NCBI GenBank assembly: GCA_016928995.1
Contig: JAFGJS010000071.1
Location: forward strand, 1-29,088
DNA length: 29,088 bases
Reading direction: 5' to 3'
Origin: Candidatus Sumerlaeota bacterium
Lineage (GTDB): Bacteria; Sumerlaeota; Sumerlaeia; JAFGJS01
Shown piece after piece: positions 8,120 through 17,317 of the stretch. The position numbers and the translations under genes were made by a program. Below the pieces are notes generated by a model. It was not told the origin of the DNA. It did no database searches and was given only the letters and a program-made list of their open reading frames with translations. Each line of letters starts with the position of its first letter. Within the stretch, counting starts at the first letter, position 1.

Positions 8120-9534
8120 GACCGTCGAAAGACGAAATTGCGAACTCCGGGCGCTCTTTTTTTTCTGGCCGCTCCTTGGCAAATTGGCCAATTGCCCATC
8201 AATGGGCGCAAACGCTGCAACGCCGCTGGCAGGAATTCTGGACGGGCGAGTGGAAGGTTCTGGCTGTAATCGCGGCGGTGTTTCTGGCGTGCTTTTATGC
8301 GCCGGTCGATAATGCGCGTTTCAATAACGCCGCGCTGGAATCGCTGAAACTGGTTCGCTGGTATGCGCGCGAGCACGTGCTGCTTTGCCTGCTGCCGGCG
8401 TTTTTCATCGCCGGCGCGATCGGCGTGTTCGTCAGCCAGGGCGCCGTAATGAAACACCTCGGCGCCGGCGCGAACAAAGTCGTCGCTTACGGCGTCGCTT
8501 CCGTCTCCGGTTCACTGCTGGCCGTATGCTCCTGCACGGTGCTGCCGCTGTTCGCAGGAATTTATCGCATGGGCGCCGGGATCGGTCCGGCCTCGGCGTT
8601 CCTGTACGCCGGGCCGGCGGTCAATGTGCTGGCGATCATCCTGACGGCGCGAGTGTTAGGCTTTGAAATGGGCGTGGCGCGCGCGGTGTGCGCCATAGGT
8701 TTCAGCGTAGTCATCGGATTGGCGATGCAATGGATTTTCCGCAACGAGGATATCGAGCGGATCAAAGCGCAAACGGCGTCGGATGCGACAGACGCGCCGC
8801 GCTCGCTCGGGCAGAACGCGGCGTTCTTTATGACCATGGTCGGCGTGCTGGTGTTCGCCAATTGGGCGCGGCCGGAAGACGCTTCGGGCGTATGGCATGC
8901 CGTATGGAGCGCCAAGTGGATTCTGACTGCGCTCTTTGGCGCGGCGCTGGGCTTTTGCCTGATCCGCTGGTTTGGCGCGCGGCTCTGGCAGATCGGACTC
9001 ATCGCCGCTGCGACGGCGCTGGTGGCGATCCTGCTCCCCCATCGTCCCGGTGCGGCGTTCTTCACCGCGTTGGTTGGACTATCATTGCTCACTAGTCTGA
9101 GCGACGGCGAGCTGAGCGATTGGTTCCAGCAATCCTGGGGCTTCGCCAAACAGATTCTGCCGTTGCTCTTTTGGGGCGTCTTGGCAGCCGGACTGCTCTT
9201 CGGCGCGCCCGGCGGCGAGGGATGGATTCCCCGCGAGTGGGTCGGACGCATGGTGGGCGGCAATTCACTCAGCGCGAATCTGTTCGCCTCGGTGGCCGGC
9301 GCGCTGATGTATTTCGCCACGCTGACCGAAGTGCCGGTGCTGGAAGGCTTGCTCAGCGCAGGCATGGGCAAAGGTCCGGCGCTGGCCCTGCTGCTGGCCG
9401 GTCCGGCGCTCTCTCTGCCGAACATGCTGGTGATTCGCGGCGTGATGGGAACGAAAAAAACGATCGTCTATGTCACGCTGGTGGCGGCGATGTCCACGAT
9501 CAGCGGGATGATCTATGGATTCTTTTTTGGATAA
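8116..9534 (+). CDS. CSC-motif permease (ArsP/DUF318-like), probable metalloid efflux
   Basis: 472 aa polytopic inner-membrane protein with about 10 hydrophobic segments. The start is the ATG at 8116, overlapping the arsR stop by 4 nt and preceded by GGAGG. The family signature is SGSLLAVCSCTVLPLFAGIY, with Cys138 and Cys140, followed by MGAGIGPASAFLYAGPAVN. The second half repeats the pattern in LTEVPVLEGLLSAGMGKGPA and ALLLAGPALSLPNMLVIRGV, as in predicted permeases of the PF03773 type; some of these (ArsP) export trivalent organoarsenicals. A soluble loop lies at about residues 210-240. Position in the ars operon supports arsenic or organoarsenic export, but the substrate is inference. Confidence 0.85.
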   Translation: MRPSKDEIANSGRSFFSGRSLANWPIAHQWAQTLQRRWQEFWTGEWKVLAVIAAVFLACFYAPVDNARFNNAALESLKLVRWYAREHVLLCLLPAFFIAGAIGVFVSQGAVMKHLGAGANKVVAYGVASVSGSLLAVCSCTVLPLFAGIYRMGAGIGPASAFLYAGPAVNVLAIILTARVLGFEMGVARAVCAIGFSVVIGLAMQWIFRNEDIERIKAQTASDATDAPRSLGQNAAFFMTMVGVLVFANWARPEDASGVWHAVWSAKWILTALFGAALGFCLIRWFGARLWQIGLIAAATALVAILLPHRPGAAFFTALVGLSLLTSLSDGELSDWFQQSWGFAKQILPLLFWGVLAAGLLFGAPGGEGWIPREWVGRMVGGNSLSANLFASVAGALMYFATLTEVPVLEGLLSAGMGKGPALALLLAGPALSLPNMLVIRGVMGTKKTIVYVTLVAAMSTISGMIYGFFFG

Positions 9535-9562
9535 AAAAAATTCACACATAAGGAGCGGAACG

Positions 9563-9793
9563 ATGAAAATTCAGATTTTCGGGACGGGATGCCCGAAATG
9601 CAATCAACTGGCCCAGGCGGCGCAGGCGGCGGCGGATGAGCTGGAGCTGGATTATGAGTTGGAAAAGGTGACGAAAATCGCGGACATCACGGCGATGGGC
9701 ATTATGATGACGCCAGCGCTGGCGGTGGACGGCGACGTGAAAGTGGCGGGTAAAGTACCGAGCGTGGAACAACTCAAGGCGCTATTACAATGA
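9563..9793 (+). CDS. Small thioredoxin/glutaredoxin-like protein (CPKC)
   Basis: 76 aa, cytoplasmic. MKIQIFGTGCPKCNQLAQAA contains the redox pair Cys10-Pro-Lys-Cys13; MMTPALAVDGDVKVAGKVPS carries the cis-Pro loop of the thioredoxin fold. It belongs to the compact thioredoxin-like group that often sits next to CSC-motif permeases. The start at 9563 is set by AAGGAGCGG 5 nt upstream; a more 5' in-frame ATG (9515) lies inside the permease gene and is rejected. It probably hands electrons or a metalloid to the permease or the arsenate reductase. Confidence 0.88.
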   Translation: MKIQIFGTGCPKCNQLAQAAQAAADELELDYELEKVTKIADITAMGIMMTPALAVDGDVKVAGKVPSVEQLKALLQ

Positions 9794-9827
9794 ATTCCGG
9801 CGACGTCCGGAAGAAAGGAATCATAAA

Positions 9828-10208
9828 ATGAGCGAATCCCCAAAACATGAATGCGCGTACGGCGGAGACCTGAAATTGATTTTCACATGCAGCGGAGCGG
9901 CGGACGTCGGCGGCGTGAGCGATCAGGCCGGACGCGAATTAACGCGGCAAGGCGCGGGCAAAATGTTCTGTTTGGCCGGCGTCGGCGGACGCGTGCCTGG
10001 GATTATGGATACGACGCGCAGCGCCAAAACAATCCTGGCCATTGACGGCTGCTCCACGCATTGCGTGAAGGAGTGCCTATTACAGGCCGGCTTCACGCAG
10101 TTTGAGCATCTCAGCCTGACAGAACTGGACATGCCCAAGGGCAAAACCGAAGCCAATACGGAAAACATCAACAAAGTCGTAGCGGCCGCCGTGGCGAAAT
10201 TAGCATAA
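9828..10208 (+). CDS. DGC-domain putative zinc-binding protein
   Basis: 126 aa, cytoplasmic. The family's cysteine motifs are visible: LKLIFTCSGAADVGGVSDQA, KMFCLAGVGGRVPGI, and the name-giving DGCSTHC with Asp73-Gly74-Cys75, Cys79 and Cys83 (DGC/putative zinc-binding family). Members are often found in arsenic and metal loci with a CSC permease, but their biochemical role is not established as far as I know. AAAGGA 9 nt before the ATG sets the start. The clustered thiols make As(III) or Zn(II) binding likely; that is inference. Confidence 0.85.
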   Translation: MSESPKHECAYGGDLKLIFTCSGAADVGGVSDQAGRELTRQGAGKMFCLAGVGGRVPGIMDTTRSAKTILAIDGCSTHCVKECLLQAGFTQFEHLSLTELDMPKGKTEANTENINKVVAAAVAKLA

Positions 10209-10243
10209 AAAAATCTAAACTATATGCCGGAGGTATGTATCCG

Positions 10244-10801
10244 ATGCATATCTATGCAAAGATAGCCATTGTTGTGATTGTGATGTCCACGGCAGCGGCT
10301 CTTGTTGCGCTAAAATCCGCGCAAGACAATCCAGCGGCCCCGTCGGACAAACCGACAACCGTCGCAAGCGATCCAGTGGCCGCTTCAAGCGGTACAACGA
10401 GCAACTCCAGCGATCCAGCGGTCTCATCTACTGATGAAGTGGACGCTCCTCCTACGAAGCCCGTGGCAATGCAATCCTTGCCTCAAATGATCGATCTTGG
10501 CGCGAGAAAATGCATCCCGTGTAAAATGATGGCGCCGATTCTGGATGAACTGCGCGAAACGTACGCCGGTCAGTTGGAAGTGACGTTCATCGACGTTTGG
10601 GAAAATCCCGATGAGGGCGAGAAATATGCTATCAGAGGCATTCCAGCCCAGATCTTCTACAATGCCGATGGCAAGGAACTCTTCAGGCATTATGGCTTCT
10701 TTTCACGAGAGCAAATCCTGGCGAAATGCAGGGAGTTGGGTTTCGGCTTGGTCGAGCCTGAATCTGAGCCCAAGCGGGACCGGAAGAACGGGGAACACTA
10801 G
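10244..10801 (+). CDS. Membrane-anchored periplasmic thioredoxin (ArsF-like)
   Basis: 185 aa. N-terminal signal anchor (IYAKIAIVVIVMSTAAALVA), then a Ser/Thr/Pro-rich linker to about residue 75, then a thioredoxin fold with Cys90-Ile-Pro-Cys93 (GARKCIPCKMMAPILDEL), FIDVWENPDEGEKYAIRGIP (cis-Pro) and IFYNADGKELFRHYGFF. The ATG at 10244 is 10 nt after GGAGG; the ATG at 10235 has only 1 nt spacing and is less likely. Directly downstream, 2 nt away, is a CcdA-like membrane protein, its probable electron donor. From memory, NCBI family names for this pair in ars operons are ArsF (a nitroreductase-subunit family) and ArsG; a thiol-disulfide role is what the sequence itself supports. Confidence 0.85.
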   Translation: MHIYAKIAIVVIVMSTAAALVALKSAQDNPAAPSDKPTTVASDPVAASSGTTSNSSDPAVSSTDEVDAPPTKPVAMQSLPQMIDLGARKCIPCKMMAPILDELRETYAGQLEVTFIDVWENPDEGEKYAIRGIPAQIFYNADGKELFRHYGFFSREQILAKCRELGFGLVEPESEPKRDRKNGEH

Positions 10802-10803
10802 CG

Positions 10804-11502
10804 ATGGAAGGAGTGTTCGAAGCGTTGTCGCGCGCCGTGGAGGGATCGGCGCTCGTGGCCTTGGGAGCCGCGGCTGTTTGGGGCGTGCTGAGCGTCGTGC
10901 TGAGTCCATGCCATCTCGCCAGCATCCCGCTGATCGTAGGTTTCATCGATGAACAGGGGCGCACGTCCATGCGGCGTGCGATGCTCGTTTCCTCGCTGTT
11001 CGCCGTGGGGATCTTGCTGACGATCGCGGCGATCGGAGCGATCACCGCCGCCGCCGGACGCATGCTGGGCGACGCAGGCCATTGGGGGAATTATTTCGTC
11101 GCCGTCATTTTCCTTGTCATGGGATTGCATCTGCTCGGAGTCATTCCGCTGCCCTGGAGCGGCCCCGGGCAATTGGGCTGGAAGCGAAAGGGCTTGCTGG
11201 CGGCATTCCTGCTTGGTTTGATCTTCGGCGCGGCGCTCGGACCGTGCACCTTCGCCTTCATGGCGCCGCTGCTGGGCGTCACGCTTCAACTGGGCGGAGA
11301 GCAACCCGTTTATGCCGCGTCGCTGCTGTTGATGTATGGCGTGGGGCATTGCTCCGTGATCATCTTCGCGGGAACGTTCACCGAAGCCGTGCAGCAATAC
11401 CTTGATTGGAACGAGTCCTCCCGGGGCGCGGTGATCCTGCGGAAGATTTGCGGCGCTCTCATACTCCTCGGCGGATTTTATCTGATATATACCGCGCCAT
11501 AA
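10804..11502 (+). CDS. CcdA/DsbD-like transmembrane protein (ArsG-like)
   Basis: 232 aa with six or seven membrane segments in two similar halves. Each half has the CcdA cysteine next to proline: LSPCHLASIPLIVGF (Cys36) and LGPCTFAFMAPLLG (Cys148); a third Cys183 lies in GVGHCSVIIFAG. CcdA proteins move electrons from cytoplasmic thioredoxin to periplasmic thioredoxin-like partners, and the gene follows such a partner by 2 nt. In ars operons homologues are named ArsG and described as aromatic-arsenical efflux permeases (recalled, not checked). Relay and transport roles cannot be told apart from sequence alone. Confidence 0.87.
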   Translation: MEGVFEALSRAVEGSALVALGAAAVWGVLSVVLSPCHLASIPLIVGFIDEQGRTSMRRAMLVSSLFAVGILLTIAAIGAITAAAGRMLGDAGHWGNYFVAVIFLVMGLHLLGVIPLPWSGPGQLGWKRKGLLAAFLLGLIFGAALGPCTFAFMAPLLGVTLQLGGEQPVYAASLLLMYGVGHCSVIIFAGTFTEAVQQYLDWNESSRGAVILRKICGALILLGGFYLIYTAP

Positions 11503-11539
11503 CCGTGTGACGCGCGTTGAAGCGGAGGCGCATGAAACA

Positions 11540-11989
11540 ATGACAGCAACGCCTGAACAAAAAATGAAAATCCTGTTTCTCTGCACGGGCAATTCGTGCC
11601 GCAGTCAGATGGCCGAGGGATGGGCGCACGCGCTGAAGGGCGACGAAATCGAGGCCTGGAGCGCGGGAATCGAGACGCATGGTCTGAATCCCCTGGCGGT
11701 GCGTGTGATGGCCGAAGCAGGCGTTGATATCTCCGGGCATCGGTCGAAAAACGTGCGCGAACTGCTGAGCATTCCGTTCGATTACGTGGTCACGGTCTGC
11801 GGCCATGCGCACGAAACATGCCCGGTGTTTCCTGCCGGCGCAAAAGTAGTGCACGTGGGTTTCGACGATCCCCCGCAACTGGCGCGCGAGGCTGAAACGG
11901 AAGAGGAAGCGCTGAGCCATTACCGCCGTGTGCGGGATGAGATCCGAAAGTTCATCGAAGCTCTTCCAGGACGCTTTGACGAATTTTAA
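11540..11989 (+). CDS. arsC: Arsenate reductase, low-MW phosphatase (pI258) type
   Basis: 149 aa from the ATG at 11540 (GGAGG 12 nt upstream; an ATG at 11564 is the alternative). It reduces As(V) to As(III) with thioredoxin. The P-loop CTGNSCRS gives nucleophile Cys15 in a CX5R motif with Arg21, plus Cys20. The shuttle cysteines are Cys87 and Cys94 in [12 protein letters not shown]. The spacing 15/20/87/94 is that of the Staphylococcus pI258 enzyme (10/15/82/89) shifted by five, so the full redox triad is present. [20 protein letters not shown] carries the conserved Asp-Pro of the fold. It works with the exporter encoded just downstream. Confidence 0.96.
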   Translation: MTATPEQKMKILFLCTGNSCRSQMAEGWAHALKGDEIEAWSAGIETHGLNPLAVRVMAEAGVDISGHRSKNVRELLSIPFDYVVTVCGHAHETCPVFPAGAKVVHVGFDDPPQLAREAETEEEALSHYRRVRDEIRKFIEALPGRFDEF

Positions 11990-12006
11990 AAAAGGCTGAA
12001 TATTTT

Positions 12007-13212
12007 ATGAGTTGCACTTCTCCTGGAGCGCAATCCTGCGCTCCGAAAACCACTGAAGCGATGGGCGTTTTTGAACGCTACCTGACTGTCTGGGTGGGGC
12101 TTTGTATCGCTGGGGGCATTGCGCTGGGCAAGATCGCGCCGGGATTTGCCCGCAGCCTCGACGGCATGGCGTTATCGATCAACGGAGCGCCAATCGTATC
12201 GATCCCTATCGCCGTCTGCCTGTTCTTTATGATGTACCCGATCATGGTTAAAATCGACTTCGCCGAGGTGATCAAGGCTGGCAAAAGCGTTAAACCGGTC
12301 GGACTGACCCTTTTCATCAACTGGGCGATCAAACCATTCACCATGTACGGCATCGCGTTGCTTTTTCTCGGAACATTATTCCGTGGACTAATCGGCAGCG
12401 ACGCCATGGACTTGGTTAAAATGCCGTTCGGACTCGACCTGGCGATCGGAGCGCATTACGGCGCGGGAACAGTCATCTTGCAGGATGGCTTGAAAATGCT
12501 GCAAGTTCCGTTGTGGCGCAGTTACCTCGCCGGATGCATTCTGCTGGGGATCGCGCCTTGCACGGCGATGGTGCTGGTATGGGGCTATCTGGCGCGCGGC
12601 AATGACGGCCATACGCTGGTGATGGTGGCGGTCAATTCGCTGACCATGCTGCTGCTTTACGGCGTGCTGGGCGGATTCCTGCTTGGCGTCGGCCGGCTGC
12701 CTGTGCCGTGGCAGGCGCTGCTCTTGTCGATTTCGATTTATGTCGCCCTGCCCCTGGCCGCCGGATTCTTCACGCGCAAATGGATCATCGCCGCCAAGGG
12801 CGAACTCTGGTTCAAAGAAAAGTTTCTGCACGTGCTTACGCCGGTCACGATCTCGGCGCTGCTATTGACGCTGGTGTTGCTCTTCTCATTCAAAGGCGAA
12901 GTCATTCTGGGCAATCCACTAACGATCCTGTGGATCGCCGTTCCGCTGTTCATCCAGACAGTCACGATCTTCGGCCTGGGCTATGGATTCGCGAAAATCA
13001 TGGGATTATCCTATGCCGACGCCGCGCCTTCAGCGATGATCGGCGCATCGAACCACTTCGAAGTCGCCATCGCCACAGCAGTGATGCTGTTCGGTCTATC
13101 CAGCGGCGCCGCACTGGCCACGGTTGTCGGCGTGCTGATCGAAGTGCCGGTGATGCTGATGCTCGTGCGCATCTGCCTGCGCACTCAGGGCTGGTTTCAA
13201 CACGAGAAATAA
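12007..13212 (+). CDS. acr3: Acr3-family arsenite efflux permease
   Basis: 401 aa with about ten membrane helices. Family signatures: [54 protein letters not shown] with the conserved Cys185, and [15 protein letters not shown] with Glu352, matching the essential Cys and Glu of Acr3 exporters. A segment between the Cys helix and the preceding one ([20 protein letters not shown], residues about 138-157) is longer than in the common Acr3 proteins and seems to mark a subgroup. It exports As(III) in exchange for protons. It starts 17 nt after the arsC stop, last in the operon. A weak CCGGC/GCCGG hairpin follows near 13235-13255. Confidence 0.95.
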   Translation: MSCTSPGAQSCAPKTTEAMGVFERYLTVWVGLCIAGGIALGKIAPGFARSLDGMALSINGAPIVSIPIAVCLFFMMYPIMVKIDFAEVIKAGKSVKPVGLTLFINWAIKPFTMYGIALLFLGTLFRGLIGSDAMDLVKMPFGLDLAIGAHYGAGTVILQDGLKMLQVPLWRSYLAGCILLGIAPCTAMVLVWGYLARGNDGHTLVMVAVNSLTMLLLYGVLGGFLLGVGRLPVPWQALLLSISIYVALPLAAGFFTRKWIIAAKGELWFKEKFLHVLTPVTISALLLTLVLLFSFKGEVILGNPLTILWIAVPLFIQTVTIFGLGYGFAKIMGLSYADAAPSAMIGASNHFEVAIATAVMLFGLSSGAALATVVGVLIEVPVMLMLVRICLRTQGWFQHEK

Positions 13213-13296
13213 ATTCGGATTGCCGCTCTGAAAATACCGGCGATACTTTTGCCGGCATCATGGACGATACTGCCCGCTTGACTTTGGGAATTGAGC

Positions 13297-13326
13297 TTGC
13301 CAATACGCTGCACAGCATCCTACAAT
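13297..13326 (+). promoter_or_regulatory. Candidate promoter of the AT-rich two-gene islet
   Basis: TTGCCA (13297-13302) and TACAAT (13321-13326), spaced by 18 nt, with a second TACAAT at 13332. An overlapping alternative is TTGACT (13278-13283) with AATACG (13302-13307). The ribosome site AAGGAG lies downstream at about 13361. Confidence 0.5.
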
Positions 13327-13376
13327 TTTCATACAATTTAGATTGATTAAGTAATTTTTTTAAGGAGACAAACGCG

Positions 13377-13664
13377 TTGAAATTGATGATCCTAATTTTA
13401 ATATCGTTGATACTGACGCTTGATCTCTGCCCTGCAGCGCCATCCACGCAAAAAGAGTTACAGATTTACATGGTGAGTACGTCACGCCCATCTGTCCAGA
13501 GAGCTCAGAAACCAAATTCGAATGCAATTGTCGTCGTTGATTTTGTCAAACCAAAGGTCTCAAAGAAGAATAACGTGAAAATTTGCGTCGGTTTTCTTCC
13601 TTTCAACAAACAATTCGATTCCAATTATACAAACTGCAAATCCTCCAATTGGCTGCATTACTGA
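13377..13664 (+). CDS. Small secreted protein of unknown function
   Basis: 95 aa from the TTG at 13377, 10 nt after AAGGAG (an ATG at 13386 is possible). Residues 1-21 form a signal peptide (KLMILILISLILTLDLC, then PAA). The rest is basic and polar, without a motif I recognise; two Cys lie near the C-terminus (ICVGF, NCKSS). It is followed 11 nt later by the 308-aa secreted protein, so the two are probably co-transcribed. Base composition is clearly more AT-rich than the flanking genes, as is that of its partner, suggesting a separate origin. It could be a fast-evolving or degraded surface protein; the signal peptide and ribosome site argue that it is real. Confidence 0.55.
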   Translation: MKLMILILISLILTLDLCPAAPSTQKELQIYMVSTSRPSVQRAQKPNSNAIVVVDFVKPKVSKKNNVKICVGFLPFNKQFDSNYTNCKSSNWLHY

Positions 13665-13675
13665 AAGGACTCATC

Positions 13676-14602
13676 ATGTATAGGAAATACTTATTAGCGA
13701 CCGTATTTGTTTTCATCCCGATCCTTGCGCCTAGCATCCCATCGGAGATATCCATCAGCGCAATGATTGAATCCAAAGACTCAGGCACAACTTTGCCGCT
13801 CAATGGCTCTTTTGAATGGGAAATTGCTTTTCATGATGAGCAGACGACCACATCGCAGATAGGAGAAAAAATTCAGGGAGAAGCTGAAATCACTGATGGT
13901 ATTTTCAGTATCACTTTGACTCCTCCAGAGGAGATACAGGATTTAGATCATGTATATTACAGGTTGGCGGTCGACAATGACCTTAATGGAATTTCAGAAA
14001 GCGATTATTTCAATGATTTTTTTGAGCTGACCTCCGTGCCTTTTGCGCATTCGACTAAACCCAGTTGCTTGTTCTCCCCTCATCTTCCAGCATTAGTCGG
14101 CGAAACTCCCGATTGGTCTTCAGAGACACGGCTGCCCGTATCTCCATTTTGGACGCCGGCGGGTGGAGTGCGCTTCAATAAGATCTACGCCTACGTGGGG
14201 AGTCTGCCTGAATATGGCGCGGCCACGATTTCCTTTGGTGTATATAATGAGGAGGGGGATATTATCGCCCATTCAGGCTTGGTTAACATCCCCGACGGAT
14301 TCCAAGGGCTGGTCGAAGCAAACGTATCGGGTTTTCTCCGGCCAAATTCCATGTGCTATACAGCGTATGGCGCGAATAAGCCTATTGCTATGTTACCGAC
14401 TAGCGGCAACTTAACCGCATATCGCAACGGATATGCTGATATTGAAGTGACTGGAGGGAATATTCCGGATTCATTCGATCCGGAAACAGTCGACCAAACC
14501 ATCACGATGCCCTTGGCAATCACGCTCTCTTATGAGAATAGCATACATCCGGCATCGGATATTTCCACACCAAAATACAGGTTAATACCGACTGTGAAGT
14601 GA
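13676..14602 (+). CDS. Secreted beta-sandwich protein, unknown function
   Basis: 308 aa from the ATG at 13676, with GAAAGGA 9 nt upstream. Signal peptide at residues 1-24 (KYLLATVFVFIPILAPSIP). Residues about 26-130 have the layout of the N-terminal beta domain found in many bacterial surface and fibre-like proteins: LNGSFEWEIAFHDEQ, a TDGIFSITLTPPEEIQDLD strand pair, YYRLAVDNDLNG, then the closing LTSVPFAHSTKP (compare the common LTSVPYA ending). Residues about 150-300 form a second beta-rich part (RFNKIYAYVGSLPEYGAATI). I do not recognise a catalytic motif. AT-rich compared with neighbours; it ends at a strong terminator. Confidence 0.8.
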   Translation: MYRKYLLATVFVFIPILAPSIPSEISISAMIESKDSGTTLPLNGSFEWEIAFHDEQTTTSQIGEKIQGEAEITDGIFSITLTPPEEIQDLDHVYYRLAVDNDLNGISESDYFNDFFELTSVPFAHSTKPSCLFSPHLPALVGETPDWSSETRLPVSPFWTPAGGVRFNKIYAYVGSLPEYGAATISFGVYNEEGDIIAHSGLVNIPDGFQGLVEANVSGFLRPNSMCYTAYGANKPIAMLPTSGNLTAYRNGYADIEVTGGNIPDSFDPETVDQTITMPLAITLSYENSIHPASDISTPKYRLIPTVK

Positions 14603-14650
14603 AGAAGGATGCCTGCTTGACTTTGATGTTTCAAGTTGGCCATACTTTTG

Positions 14651-14681
14651 CCTCGCGGAAGGAGTTCCGCGAGGTTTTTTT
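14651..14681 (+). terminator. Strong rho-independent terminator
   Basis: CCTCGCGGAA (14651-14660) and TTCCGCGAGG (14665-14674) form a perfect 10-bp stem with a GGAG loop, followed by seven T. It closes the two-gene AT-rich unit, 49 nt after its stop. Confidence 0.95.
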
Positions 14682-14755
14682 ATTTCAAATGACGATTTTC
14701 TCTCAAACTCAAATTTCAAAAAAGCGAAAACGATTATATGCAGGAGATTGAGAAT

Positions 14756-17317
14756 ATGGCTGGTCAGGCGCAGGAGCAGATGGAAACGTACTATCCGCAC
14801 GGCGAAATCGAGGTGAAGTGGCAAAAGCACTGGGAGACGCGGAAGACGGACAAGGTCGTCGAAGACGATACGAAGCCGAAGTACTACGTGCTGGAAATGT
14901 TTCCTTATCCCTCGGGGCCGCTGCACATGGGGCACGTGCGGGTCTACAGCATCGGCGACGCGCTGGCGCGCTTCTTCCGCATGAAGGGCTGCAACGTGCT
15001 GCATCCGATGGGCTATGACGCCTTCGGCCTGCCGGCGGAAAACGCGGCGATCAAGCATGACACGATGCCGGACGAATGGACGCAGCGCTGCATCGGCATC
15101 ATGAAGGGCCAGCAGAAGCGCCTGGGGCTCTCCTACGATTGGGACCGCGAAGTCTGGACCTGCCGCGAGGATTATTATCGCTGGAACCAGTTTATCTTTC
15201 TTGAATTTCATAAACGCGGCCTCGTCGAACGCCGCACGTCGGCGGTCAACTGGTGCGACAAGTGCCAGACCGTGCTGGCGAATGAGCAGGTGGTCAACGG
15301 CAATTGCTGGCGGCACGAAGACACGCCGGTGCGCATCAAACAGATGCCGCAGTGGTACCTGAAAATCACGGACTACGCCGAGGAACTCCTCTCGTCGCTC
15401 GACACGCTGACCGACTGGCCGGAGGGGGTGAAGGCGCAGCAGCGCAACTGGATCGGCCGCAGCGAAGGCGCGATGGTCAACTTCAAATTAGTGGACCGTG
15501 AAACCGGCGAGGCGGGCGAGGATTTTCCGATTTTCACCACGCGCCCGGACACGCTCTGGGGCGTGACGTACATGGTGATGGCGCCGGAGCATCCGAAGGT
15601 GATGGAACTCGTCGAAGGGACGGAACAGGAAGAAACGGTGAAGCAGTTCGTCGACCGCATCTGCCTGGAAGATCGCCATTTGCGCACGGCCGAGGATCGC
15701 GAAAAAGAGGGCATGTTCACAGGACGTTATGCGATCAATCCGCTGACAGGCGGCAAAATTCCGATCTACATCGCCAACTTCGTGCTGATGGAATACGGCA
15801 CAGGCTGCATCATGAGCGTCCCGGCGCACGATCAGCGCGACTTTGAGTTCGCCAAGAAATACGACATTCCGATCAAGGTCGTGATTCAGCCGAAGGACGA
15901 AGAGCTCGACGCGGATCAAATGGCAGCGGCCTTCGTCGAAATCGGCGTGATGGTGAATTCCGGCCCGTTCAACGGCGTGCCGTCGGACAAGGGTATTCCA
16001 AAGGTCATCGAATACCTCGCGGAAAAAGGCTTTGGTTCCGGCACGGTGCAATACCGCCTGCGCGACTGGCTGATCTCACGCCAGCGCTATTGGGGCACGC
16101 CGATCCCGTTTGTCTGGTGCGAAACCTGCGGACCGCAACCCGTTCCGTCGGATCACCTTCCGGTCGTCCTGCCCAGGAACGTCAAGTTCGGCGAAGGCAA
16201 TCCGCTCGCCACCGACGCGGAATGGCTAAAATGCGTTTGCCCGAAATGCGGCAAACCAGCGCGGCGCGAAACCGACACGATGGACACCTTCTTCGATTCG
16301 TCATGGTACTTCCTGCGCTATTGCGACGCGCAAAACGACAAACTGCCGTTCGCCAAGGCGGCGGCGGATTACTGGATGGACGTCGATCAATACATCGGCG
16401 GCATTGAACACGCGATTCTGCATTTGCTTTACGCCCGCTTCTTCACCAAGGCATTGCGCGACTGCGGCCTGACATCGGCCAGCGAGCCGTTCCAGCGGCT
16501 GCTCGCGCAAGGCATGGTGACCAACAAGGCCGTCGATCCCAAGGACGGCAAGGAAAAGTGGCTCAAGATGTCGAAGTCGCTGCATAACGGCGTCGATCCG
16601 CAGGAGATCATCGAAAAATACGGCGCCGACACCGCGCGCATGTACATCCTTTTCGCCTCGCCGCCGACCAAGGAGCTCCCCTGGAACGACGACAGCATCG
16701 AAGGACGCTATCGTTTCCTGAACCGGATCTGGCGCTACTTCCACATGCGCAAGGAGGCGATCCTGCAGGGCATGGAGCTCGTGGAAAAACGCTTCAAGAT
16801 GACCTACGACGAGGCGGCCGAGGGCGATCGCGTCCTGCTGCGCCAGACGCACGCCACGATCCAGCGCATCACTCACGACCTCGCCGAACGGCAGCAGTTC
16901 AATACGGCGATCTCCGCCATCGATGAGCTGCTCAACGCCGTGGGCAAATACAAGGAACGCGATGACGACGCATCGGCCGCGGCGGTGTATACGGCGATGC
17001 GGACGATCCTGCTGACGCTGGCGCCCTTTGCGCCGCACCTGGCCGAGGAGCTCTGGGAGATGCTGGGGAACACCGAGAGCATCTTTCAAGAGGCATGGCC
17101 GGAATACGACGAGCAATGGCTGACCGTCGAGACGATCACCATCGTGGCGCAGCACAACGGTAAAGTCCGCGCCCGCATCGAAGTCCCGGCCGACGCCGAT
17201 CAGGAGACGATTCAGCAGTTGGCCGTCGAACACGAAGCGATTCATCGCAGCCTGGAAGGCCGCGCACCGAAAAAAGTGATCGTCGTTCCAGGAAAACTGG
17301 TCAACGTGGTCGGATAA
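14756..17317 (+). CDS. leuS: Leucyl-tRNA synthetase
   Basis: 853 aa, normal for bacterial LeuRS. It charges tRNA-Leu with leucine. The class I HIGH motif is HMGH at residues 57-60 ([20 protein letters not shown]) and the KMSKS motif is at 604-608 ([17 protein letters not shown]). The editing (CP1) domain includes [20 protein letters not shown] and the [20 protein letters not shown] stretch; Cys pairs for the zinc domain are visible (WCDKCQ, WCETCG, CVCPKCG). The LeuRS-typical [14 protein letters not shown] is present. The ATG at 14756 is 9 nt after AGGAG; the ATG at 14738 lacks a ribosome site. I see no T-box leader. Single gene; upstream transcription is stopped by the terminator at 14651. 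Confidence 0.97.
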   Translation: MAGQAQEQMETYYPHGEIEVKWQKHWETRKTDKVVEDDTKPKYYVLEMFPYPSGPLHMGHVRVYSIGDALARFFRMKGCNVLHPMGYDAFGLPAENAAIKHDTMPDEWTQRCIGIMKGQQKRLGLSYDWDREVWTCREDYYRWNQFIFLEFHKRGLVERRTSAVNWCDKCQTVLANEQVVNGNCWRHEDTPVRIKQMPQWYLKITDYAEELLSSLDTLTDWPEGVKAQQRNWIGRSEGAMVNFKLVDRETGEAGEDFPIFTTRPDTLWGVTYMVMAPEHPKVMELVEGTEQEETVKQFVDRICLEDRHLRTAEDREKEGMFTGRYAINPLTGGKIPIYIANFVLMEYGTGCIMSVPAHDQRDFEFAKKYDIPIKVVIQPKDEELDADQMAAAFVEIGVMVNSGPFNGVPSDKGIPKVIEYLAEKGFGSGTVQYRLRDWLISRQRYWGTPIPFVWCETCGPQPVPSDHLPVVLPRNVKFGEGNPLATDAEWLKCVCPKCGKPARRETDTMDTFFDSSWYFLRYCDAQNDKLPFAKAAADYWMDVDQYIGGIEHAILHLLYARFFTKALRDCGLTSASEPFQRLLAQGMVTNKAVDPKDGKEKWLKMSKSLHNGVDPQEIIEKYGADTARMYILFASPPTKELPWNDDSIEGRYRFLNRIWRYFHMRKEAILQGMELVEKRFKMTYDEAAEGDRVLLRQTHATIQRITHDLAERQQFNTAISAIDELLNAVGKYKERDDDASAAAVYTAMRTILLTLAPFAPHLAEELWEMLGNTESIFQEAWPEYDEQWLTVETITIVAQHNGKVRARIEVPADADQETIQQLAVEHEAIHRSLEGRAPKKVIVVPGKLVNVVG

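Noticed and set aside
13377-13664. The 95-aa frame as a frameshifted 5' part of the 308-aa gene
   Set aside because: Both frames have their own signal peptide and their own ribosome site, which argues for two separate secreted proteins.
14690-14755. T-box or amino-acid leader upstream of leuS
   Set aside because: Only about 75 nt lie between the upstream terminator and the start; no T-box sequence, no anti-terminator and no Leu-rich leader peptide.
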